Source: Flavobacterium sp. MC2016-06 (GTDB lineage: Bacteria > Bacteroidota > Bacteroidia > Flavobacteriales > Flavobacteriaceae). From it: a DNA stretch of 64,000 bases. Numbering within the stretch: the first letter of the stretch is position 1; the number at the start of each line of letters is the position of its first letter. The notes below the pieces were generated by a model that was not told the DNA's origin, did not search any database, and saw only the letters and a program-made list of their open reading frames with translations. The stretch lies in contig NZ_WMID02000003.1 in NCBI RefSeq assembly GCF_009711165.2, positions 248,001 to 312,000 on the forward strand. Reading direction: 5' to 3'. Of the stretch, positions 55,749 to 63,815 are shown one piece after another. The translations under genes and the position numbers were made by a program.

Positions 55749-56259
55749 TAAGACCTTTTAATACTTCTTCAGTTAAGTCAGTAGATTCATCAGCATACAT
55801 GATGTTTCCACCGCCACTTGCGCCAAATATAATTTTATAGTTATGATCTTTCCCGTATTCTTTGATATAGTCATTTATATCATTAATTACAGTTTGAGTT
55901 ACCTTTTTGTCTTCTTCCTGAATTTTTTTCTGAATAGCTTCTTGATAGCCATTAATTTGCTGTTGTTTATTACTCAACAGCTCTTGTTTTAGTTTTAATT
56001 CTTTTGGAGATAGAGCAGTTCTTTCTTTTTCGTAGTTTTTCAATTCATTTTGCCAATTGCTTACTAAAGAATCAACATTGGCTTTCATTAAATTTGCTTT
56101 TTTATCAAATTCGGCTTTAGCTATTTTTGTTTTACTGTAACCAGTAATTAACTTATTTACGTCTACATAAACTAACTGAGAACTAGATTTTGCAAAATAA
56201 ATGGCAATAAGGCTTAAAACAACAGCTAAAACAGCTGCATACAAAGGGATTTTTTTCAT
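55726..56259 (-). CDS. OmpH/Skp-family periplasmic chaperone-like protein
   Basis: The 177-residue protein has an N-terminal signal or anchor helix (IPLYAAVLAVVLSLIAIYFA) followed by the Skp pattern: LVYVDVNKLITGYSKTKIAK, a long charged coiled coil (about 45-125, with ELKNYEKERTALSPKELKLK) and a C-terminal beta part (YKIIFGASGGGNIMYADEST, DLTEEVLKGLNAEY). Skp forms a trimeric clamp that shields unfolded envelope proteins. It is the first gene of the minus-strand operon containing module 3, so it may chaperone the giant RHS proteins in the periplasm. It diverges from the pseudopilin operon. Confidence 0.82.
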   Translation of the reverse strand: MKKIPLYAAVLAVVLSLIAIYFAKSSSQLVYVDVNKLITGYSKTKIAKAEFDKKANLMKANVDSLVSNWQNELKNYEKERTALSPKELKLKQELLSNKQQQINGYQEAIQKKIQEEDKKVTQTVINDINDYIKEYGKDHNYKIIFGASGGGNIMYADESTDLTEEVLKGLNAEYAKK

Positions 56260-56394
56260 GGGTATTTTTGGAACTAATTTCGTACAAGATTATGAAAATT
56301 ATGTTAATTTAACAAGTGCTAATGTTAATTTGTTAAAAAAACATTAGTAGATAATTTCTTATTGATTGCGTAAGAGGTTTTTCAATAAAAAACA

Positions 56395-56402
56395 TATATT
56401 TG
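56395..56402 (+). promoter_or_regulatory. -7 promoter element of the pseudopilin operon
   Basis: TATATTTG matches TAnnTTTG exactly and would start transcription about 16 bases before the TTG start codon at 56425. A TTTG at the standard distance is not clear. Confidence 0.5.
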
Positions 56403-56424
56403 TCGCACACTAAATCTTTTTGTT

Positions 56425-56835
56425 TTGAAAAAATGTTTTTTTAAGAAAGTTTCTTCTTTCAACCTTCAAGAAATGCTTATTGTTTTAGCAATTATTGGAA
56501 TCTTATTATTGATTGCCTTACCTAATCTAATGCCGCTGATTACCAAAGCCAAAAGTGTAGAAGCCCAAGTTCAGTTGAAGGCTATTTATAATGCCGAAAA
56601 ACAGTATTATTTTATGTATTCTAAATACAGTCCAAATTTTACCGAAATAGATTTTGAAGCTCCAAAAACTACCAAAGAAAGCGGTAGCGCTAACTATACT
56701 TACGAGATTATTCAGTCTACTAATAATGAATTTAAAGTAAAAGCAACTGCTATAACTGACTTTAACGGAAATGGAATTTTTAATGTTTGGGAAATCGATC
56801 AAAATGGTGTTCCTAAACAAACTATTAACGATTAA
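56425..56835 (+). CDS. major pseudopilin, GspG/PilA-like
   Basis: The 136-residue protein has the leader KKCFFKKVSS and then FNLQEMLIVLAIIGILLLIA, a class III-type pilin helix with Glu at +5 and Ser at -1. LPNLMPLITKAKSVEAQVQL continues the N-terminal helix. The globular end (YPYTYEI-like ANYTYEIIQSTNNEFKVKAT, FNGNGIFNVWEIDQNG) resembles GspG-like pseudopilins, with a possible calcium-binding loop of Asn and Asp. The start codon is TTG at 56425: no in-frame ATG occurs before Met17, inside the pilin helix. It is the first gene of the right-hand secretion operon and overlaps the peptidase gene by one base. Confidence 0.85.
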   Translation: MKKCFFKKVSSFNLQEMLIVLAIIGILLLIALPNLMPLITKAKSVEAQVQLKAIYNAEKQYYFMYSKYSPNFTEIDFEAPKTTKESGSANYTYEIIQSTNNEFKVKATAITDFNGNGIFNVWEIDQNGVPKQTIND

Positions 56836-57311
56836 TGTGGTATTTAAAATTAATTTTACTTTTAGTATTCGCAGCTATTTTATACCAAGATTCTAAGAAT
56901 CGCTTGGTATATTGGTTTTTGTATCCTATAATTGGAATATTAGTATTTGTAATCCAGTTACAATATCTACCTATAAAACTTGCGTTTTTAAATTCAGGTT
57001 TAAACCTTTTATTTATAACTCTTTTATTAGGAGTTAGTTTTGTTTATATCAAATTTAGAAAATTGTCTTTTCAAGAAGCTATCGGTTTTGGAGACATACT
57101 GTTTTTTGTTTTCATGAGTTTTGCTTTTGCAGTTGTTTCATTTATCATTTTGTTTGTTTTTGCGTTACTATTTTCCTTGATACTGCATTTTGTTTTTCAG
57201 AAAAAAAATCAATTAAAAACAGTTCCGTTGGCAGGATATATGGCGTTATTTTTTGGAGTAGTGTATACAATTACTTTTTTTAATAATAGTAATTTTTTAT
57301 ACGCCTATTAA
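56835..57311 (+). CDS. minimal prepilin peptidase (A24 family) without methyltransferase domain
   Basis: The 158-residue polytopic membrane protein keeps only the peptidase part of PilD. The first catalytic aspartate is Asp19 in YQDSKNRLVYW (D-x-K-x-R), and the second is Asp87 in AIGFGDILFF (the GxGD motif). About six hydrophobic helices are visible. The N-terminal cytoplasmic domain with Cys motifs of full PilD/GspO is absent, as in TadV or FlaK-type peptidases, so pilins are probably not N-methylated by this enzyme. It starts at ATG 56835 within the pseudopilin stop codon and ends one base before gspE. Confidence 0.87.
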   Translation: MWYLKLILLLVFAAILYQDSKNRLVYWFLYPIIGILVFVIQLQYLPIKLAFLNSGLNLLFITLLLGVSFVYIKFRKLSFQEAIGFGDILFFVFMSFAFAVVSFIILFVFALLFSLILHFVFQKKNQLKTVPLAGYMALFFGVVYTITFFNNSNFLYAY

Positions 57312-57312
57312 G

Positions 57313-58716
57313 ATGATAAATTTTGAGATCCCAATAGAGTTTCAACAGCTTGTTAAATCAGAACAAGCTTATCATTACCGAATTGTTCCTTTTGGCAGAG
57401 AGCAAAAAACTGTTTTATTAAAAACAGATGATGCAGATATACAAAACTTACAAAACGAGCTTTCCGTCTTATTACCTTTTTCGGTTCAACTAGAAGCAGA
57501 TACAACAGAAAATATAAATCGATATTTAAGTACAAACTATCGTAAAACGAATTCTAATAGTGTTTCAGACATTCATTATACAGCAGATTTTTTAGAAAAA
57601 ATTGTGTTGAATGCAAAAGAAATAGGAAGCAGTGATATTCATTTTGAGCCCTATGAAAAAAATGCCCGTGTGCGCTTTCGATTAGACGGAAAATTAAAAG
57701 AGCAGTTTCATATTTCGACAGAAGAATATCCTGTTATTGTAAATAAAATAAAAATTAGAGCACAGCTTGATATTTCTGAAAAACGACTACCACAAGACGG
57801 ACGTATTACGATAGTTACGGATTATCAGGATTTTGATATACGTGTCTCAGTTCTGCCAACATTACACGGAGAAAAAGTGGTATTGCGTATCTTAAGTAAA
57901 GATACCAGCCATATCGATATTAATGGTTTAGGATTTACAGCTAAAGAACTAACAGCCTATTTAGAAAATATAAAACGTCCTAATGGTATCGTATTGATTT
58001 CAGGTCCCACAGGATCAGGAAAAACAACAACATTATATGCAACTTTAAAAAAATTAAATCTCCCTAATACTAATATTTTAACAGTTGAAGACCCGATAGA
58101 GTATACGCTCGAAGGAATTAATCAAGTGCAGTTAAAAGAAAATATAGGTCTAGATTTCGCTACTACATTGAGAACTTTTTTAAGACAAGATCCAGACATT
58201 ATTATGGTTGGGGAAATTCGAGATGTAAATACAGCAAATATGGCTATTCGAGCAGCTCTAACAGGACATTTGGTATTGTCAACAATACATACAAATTCAG
58301 CTTGGGCAACAGTATCAAGATTAATTGATATGGGAATTCCATCTTTTTTAATCGCTAGTACTTTAAATATCAGTGTAGCACAACGCTTAGTTCGAAAATT
58401 ATGTAATTCTTGTAAAACTGAAGAAGATATTGAGTCTGCAGTTTTTCCTTCTGATTTTGAAATTCCAAAGGATTTAACCAAACATCATATCGCTGTAGGC
58501 TGTGAACATTGTTACCATACGGGTTATTCGGGCAGAAAAGCTATTTATGAAATTTTACCAATAGGATCAGAATTAGCATCTTTAATAAAAAATAATCAAC
58601 TAGATATAAATTCTTACTTAGAAGAAAATGACATTTTTACACTTAGACATAATGCCTTGTCTTTAATAAATGACGGTATTACTTCTATAGATGAAGTTTT
58701 TTCTTTGTTACTATAA
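57313..58716 (+). CDS. gspE: GspE/PilB-like assembly ATPase
   Basis: The 467-residue cytoplasmic hexameric ATPase drives pseudopilus assembly. It has Walker A GPTGSGKTT (231-239), the Asp box ILTVEDPIEY (255-264), Walker B QDPDIIMVGEIRD (292-304) and the His box GHLVLSTIHTNSA (318-330). The tetracysteine zinc site is formed by CNSC (364-367) and CEHC (397-400). The N1 domain is short: the N2-like domain starts near residue 85 (SVSDIHYTADFLEKI, EIGSSDIHFEPY). A single such ATPase is present; no PilT-type retraction ATPase is seen. GspF, its membrane partner, is encoded 28 kb away at 28666-29802. Confidence 0.95.
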   Translation: MINFEIPIEFQQLVKSEQAYHYRIVPFGREQKTVLLKTDDADIQNLQNELSVLLPFSVQLEADTTENINRYLSTNYRKTNSNSVSDIHYTADFLEKIVLNAKEIGSSDIHFEPYEKNARVRFRLDGKLKEQFHISTEEYPVIVNKIKIRAQLDISEKRLPQDGRITIVTDYQDFDIRVSVLPTLHGEKVVLRILSKDTSHIDINGLGFTAKELTAYLENIKRPNGIVLISGPTGSGKTTTLYATLKKLNLPNTNILTVEDPIEYTLEGINQVQLKENIGLDFATTLRTFLRQDPDIIMVGEIRDVNTANMAIRAALTGHLVLSTIHTNSAWATVSRLIDMGIPSFLIASTLNISVAQRLVRKLCNSCKTEEDIESAVFPSDFEIPKDLTKHHIAVGCEHCYHTGYSGRKAIYEILPIGSELASLIKNNQLDINSYLEENDIFTLRHNALSLINDGITSIDEVFSLLL

Positions 58717-58747
58717 AATCAATTACAATTTGTTACTCCATTCTTTC

Positions 58748-60916
58748 ATGAAAAAAATAATTATCATACTCCTAATATTAACGTTCCAACTTTCTTTTTC
58801 GCAGGAAAATAGAATTTTGCAGCTCAAAAATAATATTGAAGCTATTACGACTGATGCTCCGGGACTAAATGAAAAAGTTAATGTTAATATTAAAGAAGCC
58901 TCTTTGTCTAGTTTTTTATTGGCAGTATCACAAATTCACAAATTAAATATTAGCGTAGCACCTAATTTAAGCCAGATCAATATAGTTAATAATTTTTCTA
59001 ATGTTACAGTTGGAGACTTATTGATTTTTTTGTGCAAAGAATATAATCTTACTATAGATTTTACAGGCAATATTTTAGCCATAAAAACATATGAAAAACC
59101 TGTTCAAACTCCAGTTTTAAAAGCAATAGATGTAATTTATTATCCAGATGGGAATTTACTTTCTCTTAATTTAAAAGACGATAAATTATATGATGTTTTT
59201 AAAAAGATAATGGATGAAAGTGCAAAAAACTTAGTTTTTGCTCCAGGTTTAGAAAATCAATTATTGACAGTTTACATTAAAAATATGCCTTTTGATGCAG
59301 CTTTAAATAAGTTGGCATTTGCTAATAATTTAACGGTTAATAAAACAAGAGATAATTTTTATGTTTTTGATAAGATTGAGGGGAATTATACGCCAGAAGT
59401 AGGAGATGCAAATGCAGGTATAAGACAGAATAAACCGCAGCGATCTAGAAAATCTAATTTCTTTTTTAATGTAGTAGATGCAGATAAAAAACTCCTAGAT
59501 GTTGATTTTGAAAATACTCCAATTTCTAGTATCGTGTATGATATAGGGCATGAATTGGATATTGATATGTTTATTTCAACACCTTTAGAAAGTGCTGGAA
59601 ATGCAACAGTAAAAGCAAAAAACATAACTTTTGATGCATTACTAGTAAAGTTGTTTGAAACCAAGGTAAATGGAAACTCAAGTCAAAACAATAATCCTTC
59701 TCAACCGTTTAATTCAAGCTCAAACAATAATTCTTCTGCATCTTCAAGTTCAGGTTCTTTTACTTTTATGAAGAATGGATCTATTTATTATTTTGGAACC
59801 AAAGAACAATTAGTTGTAAGGGATATTAAATCAATTCCATTGATGTATCGATCTATTGAGATTTTAAGTGATCCATCAAAAGAAGGAAGAAGTGCAGGCC
59901 GATTAAATAATACAAATAGTTACACCAATTATAATTCATCTAGTTCTAGTACAAACTCGAGTTATCAAAATCAGAATCAGAATAATTCATCCACTTCATC
60001 CTCTGCTTCTTCAAGCAGTAATCCATCAGAATCAATATTAACTATTATTCCAGATGAGATTAAAAAAGATTTAGACATAAAAATAGATAAAGAACTTAAT
60101 AGTTTTTTGGTCAATGGTCCAGCTGCAAATATAGAGCGTTTTGAATCTTTTATAAAATACATTGATAAAGCAGTACCAGTTATTTTGATTGAAGTAATGC
60201 TTCTTGAAGTCAACAAAACAGCTACTGTAGAAACAGGAATAACAGCAGGAATAGGAGAAAAACCAGTTACCACTACTGGAACCGTTTTTCCAAGTGCAGA
60301 TATTAACTTAGGAGCAGCAACAATTAATAATATTATTGATGGTTTTAGCGGATTTGGATCGTTAAATATTGGAAAAGTGGTGCCTAATTTCTATCTGAGT
60401 CTTAAAGCGATGGAAACCAATGGCAATGTAAAAATACGTTCTTCCCCAAGATTATCTACTTTAAACGGACATAAGGCTTATTTATCTATTGGTGAGACAA
60501 CTTATTATGTAGTGACCAATCAAAATTATTATGGTTCACAGATTCCGCAAGCCTCAGAAGTTAAAAATTATCAGCCAATCGATGCAGAATTATCGGTAAC
60601 AATAATGCCATTAGTTGCTGGTGATGGACAAATTACTATGGATATCAAAGTTATTCAATCTAGTTTTAATGGACAAAAAGTAGATAAAGATGCGCCTCCA
60701 GGAATTAATTCGCGTGAGTTTACATCAATTATTAGAGTAAAAGATCAAGATTTAATTGTATTGGGAGGACTTGAAGAATCTGTTAAAAACGATTCAGGAA
60801 CAGGAGTGCCTTTATTATCTAGAATCCCTATTATAAAATGGTTATTTAGTTCCCGCACACGCGAAGATTCTAAGAAAAAATTAAGTGTACTAATTAAACC
60901 AACCGTTATTTACTAA
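58748..60916 (+). CDS. gspD: GspD/PilQ-type secretin
   Basis: The 722-residue outer-membrane secretin is read from the ATG at 58748, which gives the signal peptide MKKIIIILLILTFQLSFSQ. An STN/N0 domain (about 40-115: IKEASLSSFLLAVSQIHKLN, VTVGDLLIFLCKEYNLTID) is followed by further N domains and two Ser/Asn-rich linkers (around 310-345 and 405-435) that look like disordered surface loops. The secretin core begins at VPVILIEVMLLEVNKTATVE and ends with VPLLSRIPIIKWLFSSRTRE, the usual secretin signature, and LSVLIKPTVI. The following PilM/N-like gene overlaps its stop codon by one base. Confidence 0.94.
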   Translation: MKKIIIILLILTFQLSFSQENRILQLKNNIEAITTDAPGLNEKVNVNIKEASLSSFLLAVSQIHKLNISVAPNLSQINIVNNFSNVTVGDLLIFLCKEYNLTIDFTGNILAIKTYEKPVQTPVLKAIDVIYYPDGNLLSLNLKDDKLYDVFKKIMDESAKNLVFAPGLENQLLTVYIKNMPFDAALNKLAFANNLTVNKTRDNFYVFDKIEGNYTPEVGDANAGIRQNKPQRSRKSNFFFNVVDADKKLLDVDFENTPISSIVYDIGHELDIDMFISTPLESAGNATVKAKNITFDALLVKLFETKVNGNSSQNNNPSQPFNSSSNNNSSASSSSGSFTFMKNGSIYYFGTKEQLVVRDIKSIPLMYRSIEILSDPSKEGRSAGRLNNTNSYTNYNSSSSSTNSSYQNQNQNNSSTSSSASSSSNPSESILTIIPDEIKKDLDIKIDKELNSFLVNGPAANIERFESFIKYIDKAVPVILIEVMLLEVNKTATVETGITAGIGEKPVTTTGTVFPSADINLGAATINNIIDGFSGFGSLNIGKVVPNFYLSLKAMETNGNVKIRSSPRLSTLNGHKAYLSIGETTYYVVTNQNYYGSQIPQASEVKNYQPIDAELSVTIMPLVAGDGQITMDIKVIQSSFNGQKVDKDAPPGINSREFTSIIRVKDQDLIVLGGLEESVKNDSGTGVPLLSRIPIIKWLFSSRTREDSKKKLSVLIKPTVIY

Positions 60917-62112
60917 TGACTTTTCCATCAATAACTTCACTTTTATTAGGTAAAAAATATGTAGGTGTTGAGCACTTTACTTTAAACAATGAAGAGAAAG
61001 TTGCTTTGCTTTTGATTGAAAATAAAAAAGAAGGATTAGTAATTTCTCAAAAAGACAGAGTTAGCTACAATCAAAAAATTGCTGAAAAATGGGATACAAA
61101 ACTGCCTTTTTATTTAATTATAAATACCAATCAAGTAATTCAAAAAGAAGTATTAAGTGTTGAAGCTTCAGATGAAAAATTATTACATAAAGCATTTCCC
61201 AATACCAATTGGGAAGAATTCTATTTTGAAATCTGGCGCTTAAAAACAAAATCAATAATTGTTATTACCAGAAAAACATATCTAGATGATATAGTAAGTC
61301 AATACGAAAAACAAAAAATAACAATTGCTGGAATTAGTCTGGGAGTTTGTGCATTATCTGAAGTTTTTGAATACATAAGGGAAGAGGAGATTTTTACCAA
61401 TAATCAATCCGTTTCCAAATTAGAAGAGAATCAAATCGTTTCTTCAAATGTACACGACTCTTCGATTAATTATAATATTAATGGACTTGAGATTCAAAAC
61501 AGGCAATTATTGGCTTTTTCAGGAATATTACGATTGATTTTAAATTCTTCAACCAATTCGGGATCTATTTTATCTTATAGTGAAGAATTGTATGACAGCT
61601 ACAATCAAAAACAATTTTTTACTCAAGGTTTAAAAATCATGGTAGGAATATTGTTAGCTGTTTTGCTATTGAATTTTGCCTTTTTTACACATTATTACAA
61701 ACTAGCACAAGAAACATCAGAAACAGTTTTGGTAAACAAATCTTCTCTTGAAGATGTTGGTAAAATTAAGCAGCGAATTATTGTAAAAGAAGAAAAAGTT
61801 AAAAATAGTATTGGAAAAACAGATTCTAAAAGCTCATTTTTTATTAATGAAATTGCTAAAGAAATCCCATCTTCAATTTTATTAACGGAATTGATATTTT
61901 ATCCCTTAGAGAAAAAAATCAAAGCAGAAGAAACTATTCTTACCACTGATAAAACTTTGGTACTATTAGGAACCACACTTTCTAATGAAGATTTTACGCA
62001 TTGGGTAGAAAATATAGAAAAAATGAGATGGATTGATAAGGTTCTAATTACTCATTTTGGAAAAAATGAAGCCAACGAAACGGAATTTGCCATTAAAATA
62101 ACTTTAAAATAA
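60916..62112 (+). CDS. GspL-like protein (PilM-like cytoplasmic and PilN-like periplasmic parts)
   Basis: The 398-residue bitopic membrane protein has a cytoplasmic actin-like N-terminal part (about 1-225) that starts TSLLLGKKYVGVEHFTL and contains LIINTNQVIQKEVL and IVITRKTYLDDIVSQYEKQK, the pattern of PilM/GspL. A single membrane helix follows (about 240-260: IMVGILLAVLLLNFAFFTHY). The periplasmic part (about 265-398) contains a coiled coil and FINEIAKEIPSSILLTELIF, with LGTTLSNEDFTHWVENIEKM as in PilN. This is the arrangement of GspL. It binds GspE in the cytoplasm and the next protein in the periplasm. Confidence 0.83.
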   Translation: MTFPSITSLLLGKKYVGVEHFTLNNEEKVALLLIENKKEGLVISQKDRVSYNQKIAEKWDTKLPFYLIINTNQVIQKEVLSVEASDEKLLHKAFPNTNWEEFYFEIWRLKTKSIIVITRKTYLDDIVSQYEKQKITIAGISLGVCALSEVFEYIREEEIFTNNQSVSKLEENQIVSSNVHDSSINYNINGLEIQNRQLLAFSGILRLILNSSTNSGSILSYSEELYDSYNQKQFFTQGLKIMVGILLAVLLLNFAFFTHYYKLAQETSETVLVNKSSLEDVGKIKQRIIVKEEKVKNSIGKTDSKSSFFINEIAKEIPSSILLTELIFYPLEKKIKAEETILTTDKTLVLLGTTLSNEDFTHWVENIEKMRWIDKVLITHFGKNEANETEFAIKITLK

Positions 62113-62113
62113 A

Positions 62114-62635
62114 ATGAGACTAAACAAGAAAAATAAATTGCTTGTATTAGGATTTGTTTTAATCCTGTATATCTGTTATTCTTTTGCGATTTCTAATACT
62201 ATAATCTATTATAAAGAATATAAAGAAAAAGAGCAGCAAATTGCTAATGACAGCAATATGCCAAATTTAGTAAGTCAGCTTGTTCAAAAAGAAAAACAAT
62301 TAGATCAGGTTTTGTCTCAATATGAGATCAATGTTTCCGATTCTTTTCAGAATGATTTATTAAAACAATTGAGTTCTTATAGTACTAATTACCATCTTAA
62401 AATTACCGATTTTCAAGAACCCCATATTATAAATCAAAAAGGATTTATTACAACAAGTTATGTTTTTACTTTAGAAGGATCTTTTAATGGATGCCTTGCT
62501 TTATTAAATCAGATAGAGAATAATCCGAAATTAGGAGCAATCAAACATTTAAATTTTACTAAGAAAAAAAATTATAAAACCAACACAGATCAGTTGTTTG
62601 TTGAAGTTATAATGCAGACAAATAAAGGTGTTTAA
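62114..62635 (+). CDS. GspM/PilO-like protein
   Basis: The 173-residue membrane protein has one N-terminal membrane helix (KLLVLGFVLILYICYSFAIS), a periplasmic coiled coil (KEYKEKEQQIANDSNMPNLV, QLVQKEKQLDQVLSQYE) and a ferredoxin-like end (FQNDLLKQLSSYSTNYHLKI, GFITTSYVFTLEGSFNGCLA, LLNQIENN). This is the PilO/GspM layout. It begins one base after the GspL-like gene. Its end is followed 16 bases later by a fibre gene, where a PilP/GspC gene would usually follow; that gene is found in the left-hand operon. Confidence 0.8.
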   Translation: MRLNKKNKLLVLGFVLILYICYSFAISNTIIYYKEYKEKEQQIANDSNMPNLVSQLVQKEKQLDQVLSQYEINVSDSFQNDLLKQLSSYSTNYHLKITDFQEPHIINQKGFITTSYVFTLEGSFNGCLALLNQIENNPKLGAIKHLNFTKKKNYKTNTDQLFVEVIMQTNKGV

Positions 62636-62651
62636 ATCTAAAAAAATAATT

Positions 62652-63815
62652 ATGAAGAATAATGTTTTTTTGCTAATGATATTGGCAACTCAAATTAATT
62701 TTGGACAAAATAATCTTTCTCCTACAGGCGATGTTGGTATCGGAACGACTAATCCCGTTTCAAAATTAACGGTTAATGGTTCTTTAACAATAAATGGAGG
62801 GCTGTCTAATACATTGGCGAGGCCATTTATAGCTTCAGGTACTTTGGTAAACGGCGAAATCAGAGGTTATAGTAATGCTGGTACTGGTGCAGACGACGGC
62901 TTTTTACGATTATCTGCAGGAGGAGGTAGTAGTAAAATTGTTAAATCATATATTGATTTAACAGGTTATTCGACAATCCCAGATATGTATTCTAATATTG
63001 TATTTGGTACGGGAGGTGTAGAACGTATGAGAATTGATATCAATGGTAATATTGGTATAGGTATAGCAGCGCCAAAAGGAAAGCTAGATTTGGCAGGTCA
63101 AGTAATTAGCTATAATGCAGCTTTTGGACAAACAGATGTTTTAACGAGTACAAAAAATTATGCGAATTTTGGCACTAACAATCATGGAAGTGTTTTGATG
63201 TCTTCTAATTTATATTTTTCTGATAATGATTTTTTAAAAGTGGCTAATACTCATCCTACAATGTCTGGTGGAGCTATTTTAATACCTGGAAATTATCAAC
63301 AGAATCAGGGATCAATTTTATTTTACACTAATGAAAGTGGTTCTGTTTTAGCAGATCAAAATTATACAGGTGCTGTTTCAATGACTATTAGAGGTAATGG
63401 TAATGTAGGCATTGGTACCATAAATCCAGATGCAAAACTTGCAGTAAATGGAACGATCCATTCAAAAGAAGTAAAAGTTGATGTAAACATTCCTGTTCCA
63501 GATTATGTTTTTGCTGAAGATTATAAGTTAAAAACACTAAAAGAGGTAGAAGATTATGTAAAAGAAAATAGCCATTTACCTGAAATTCCATCTGCAAAAG
63601 AAATAGATAAAAATGGTCTTATGCTTGCAGAGATGAATATGGCTTTGTTGAAGAAAATAGAGGAATTGACACTTTATGCGATAGAGCAGGAAAAAAAGAC
63701 AGAAACAATAATGAAGTATGTTCAAACACAAGATAAATATATTGTTGATTTGAATAAATCTTTATTAAATCAAAGTGAACGTTTGAAAAAACTTGAAAAT
63801 AAAATCAATTTATGA
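62652..63815 (+). CDS. secreted GNVGIGT fibre-like protein directly behind the secretion genes
   Basis: The 387-residue protein is read from the ATG at 62652 (signal MKNNVFLLMILATQINFGQ). It has three or four stalk motifs (GDVGIGTTNPVSKLTVNGSL, GNIGIGIAAPKGKLDLAG, GNVGIGTINPDAKLAVNGTI) with beta-rich segments between them. The end domain, IHSKEVKVDVNIPVPDYVFA, HLPEIPSAKEIDKNGLMLAE, LLKKIEELTLYAIEQ and a coiled coil, is of the same type as in 34395-36259 and 41551-42612. It is co-transcribed with the secretin and ATPase, so this operon also ends in cargo genes. It overlaps the next gene by four bases. Confidence 0.78.
   Translation: MKNNVFLLMILATQINFGQNNLSPTGDVGIGTTNPVSKLTVNGSLTINGGLSNTLARPFIASGTLVNGEIRGYSNAGTGADDGFLRLSAGGGSSKIVKSYIDLTGYSTIPDMYSNIVFGTGGVERMRIDINGNIGIGIAAPKGKLDLAGQVISYNAAFGQTDVLTSTKNYANFGTNNHGSVLMSSNLYFSDNDFLKVANTHPTMSGGAILIPGNYQQNQGSILFYTNESGSVLADQNYTGAVSMTIRGNGNVGIGTINPDAKLAVNGTIHSKEVKVDVNIPVPDYVFAEDYKLKTLKEVEDYVKENSHLPEIPSAKEIDKNGLMLAEMNMALLKKIEELTLYAIEQEKKTETIMKYVQTQDKYIVDLNKSLLNQSERLKKLENKINL

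Noticed and set aside
28666..62635. A true twitching type IV pilus
   Set aside because: Only one assembly ATPase and no PilT-type retraction ATPase are visible, and the tip pseudopilins resemble GspI/J/K. A T2SS-like machine fits better, although the mixed PilM/N/O/P features leave the exact class open.
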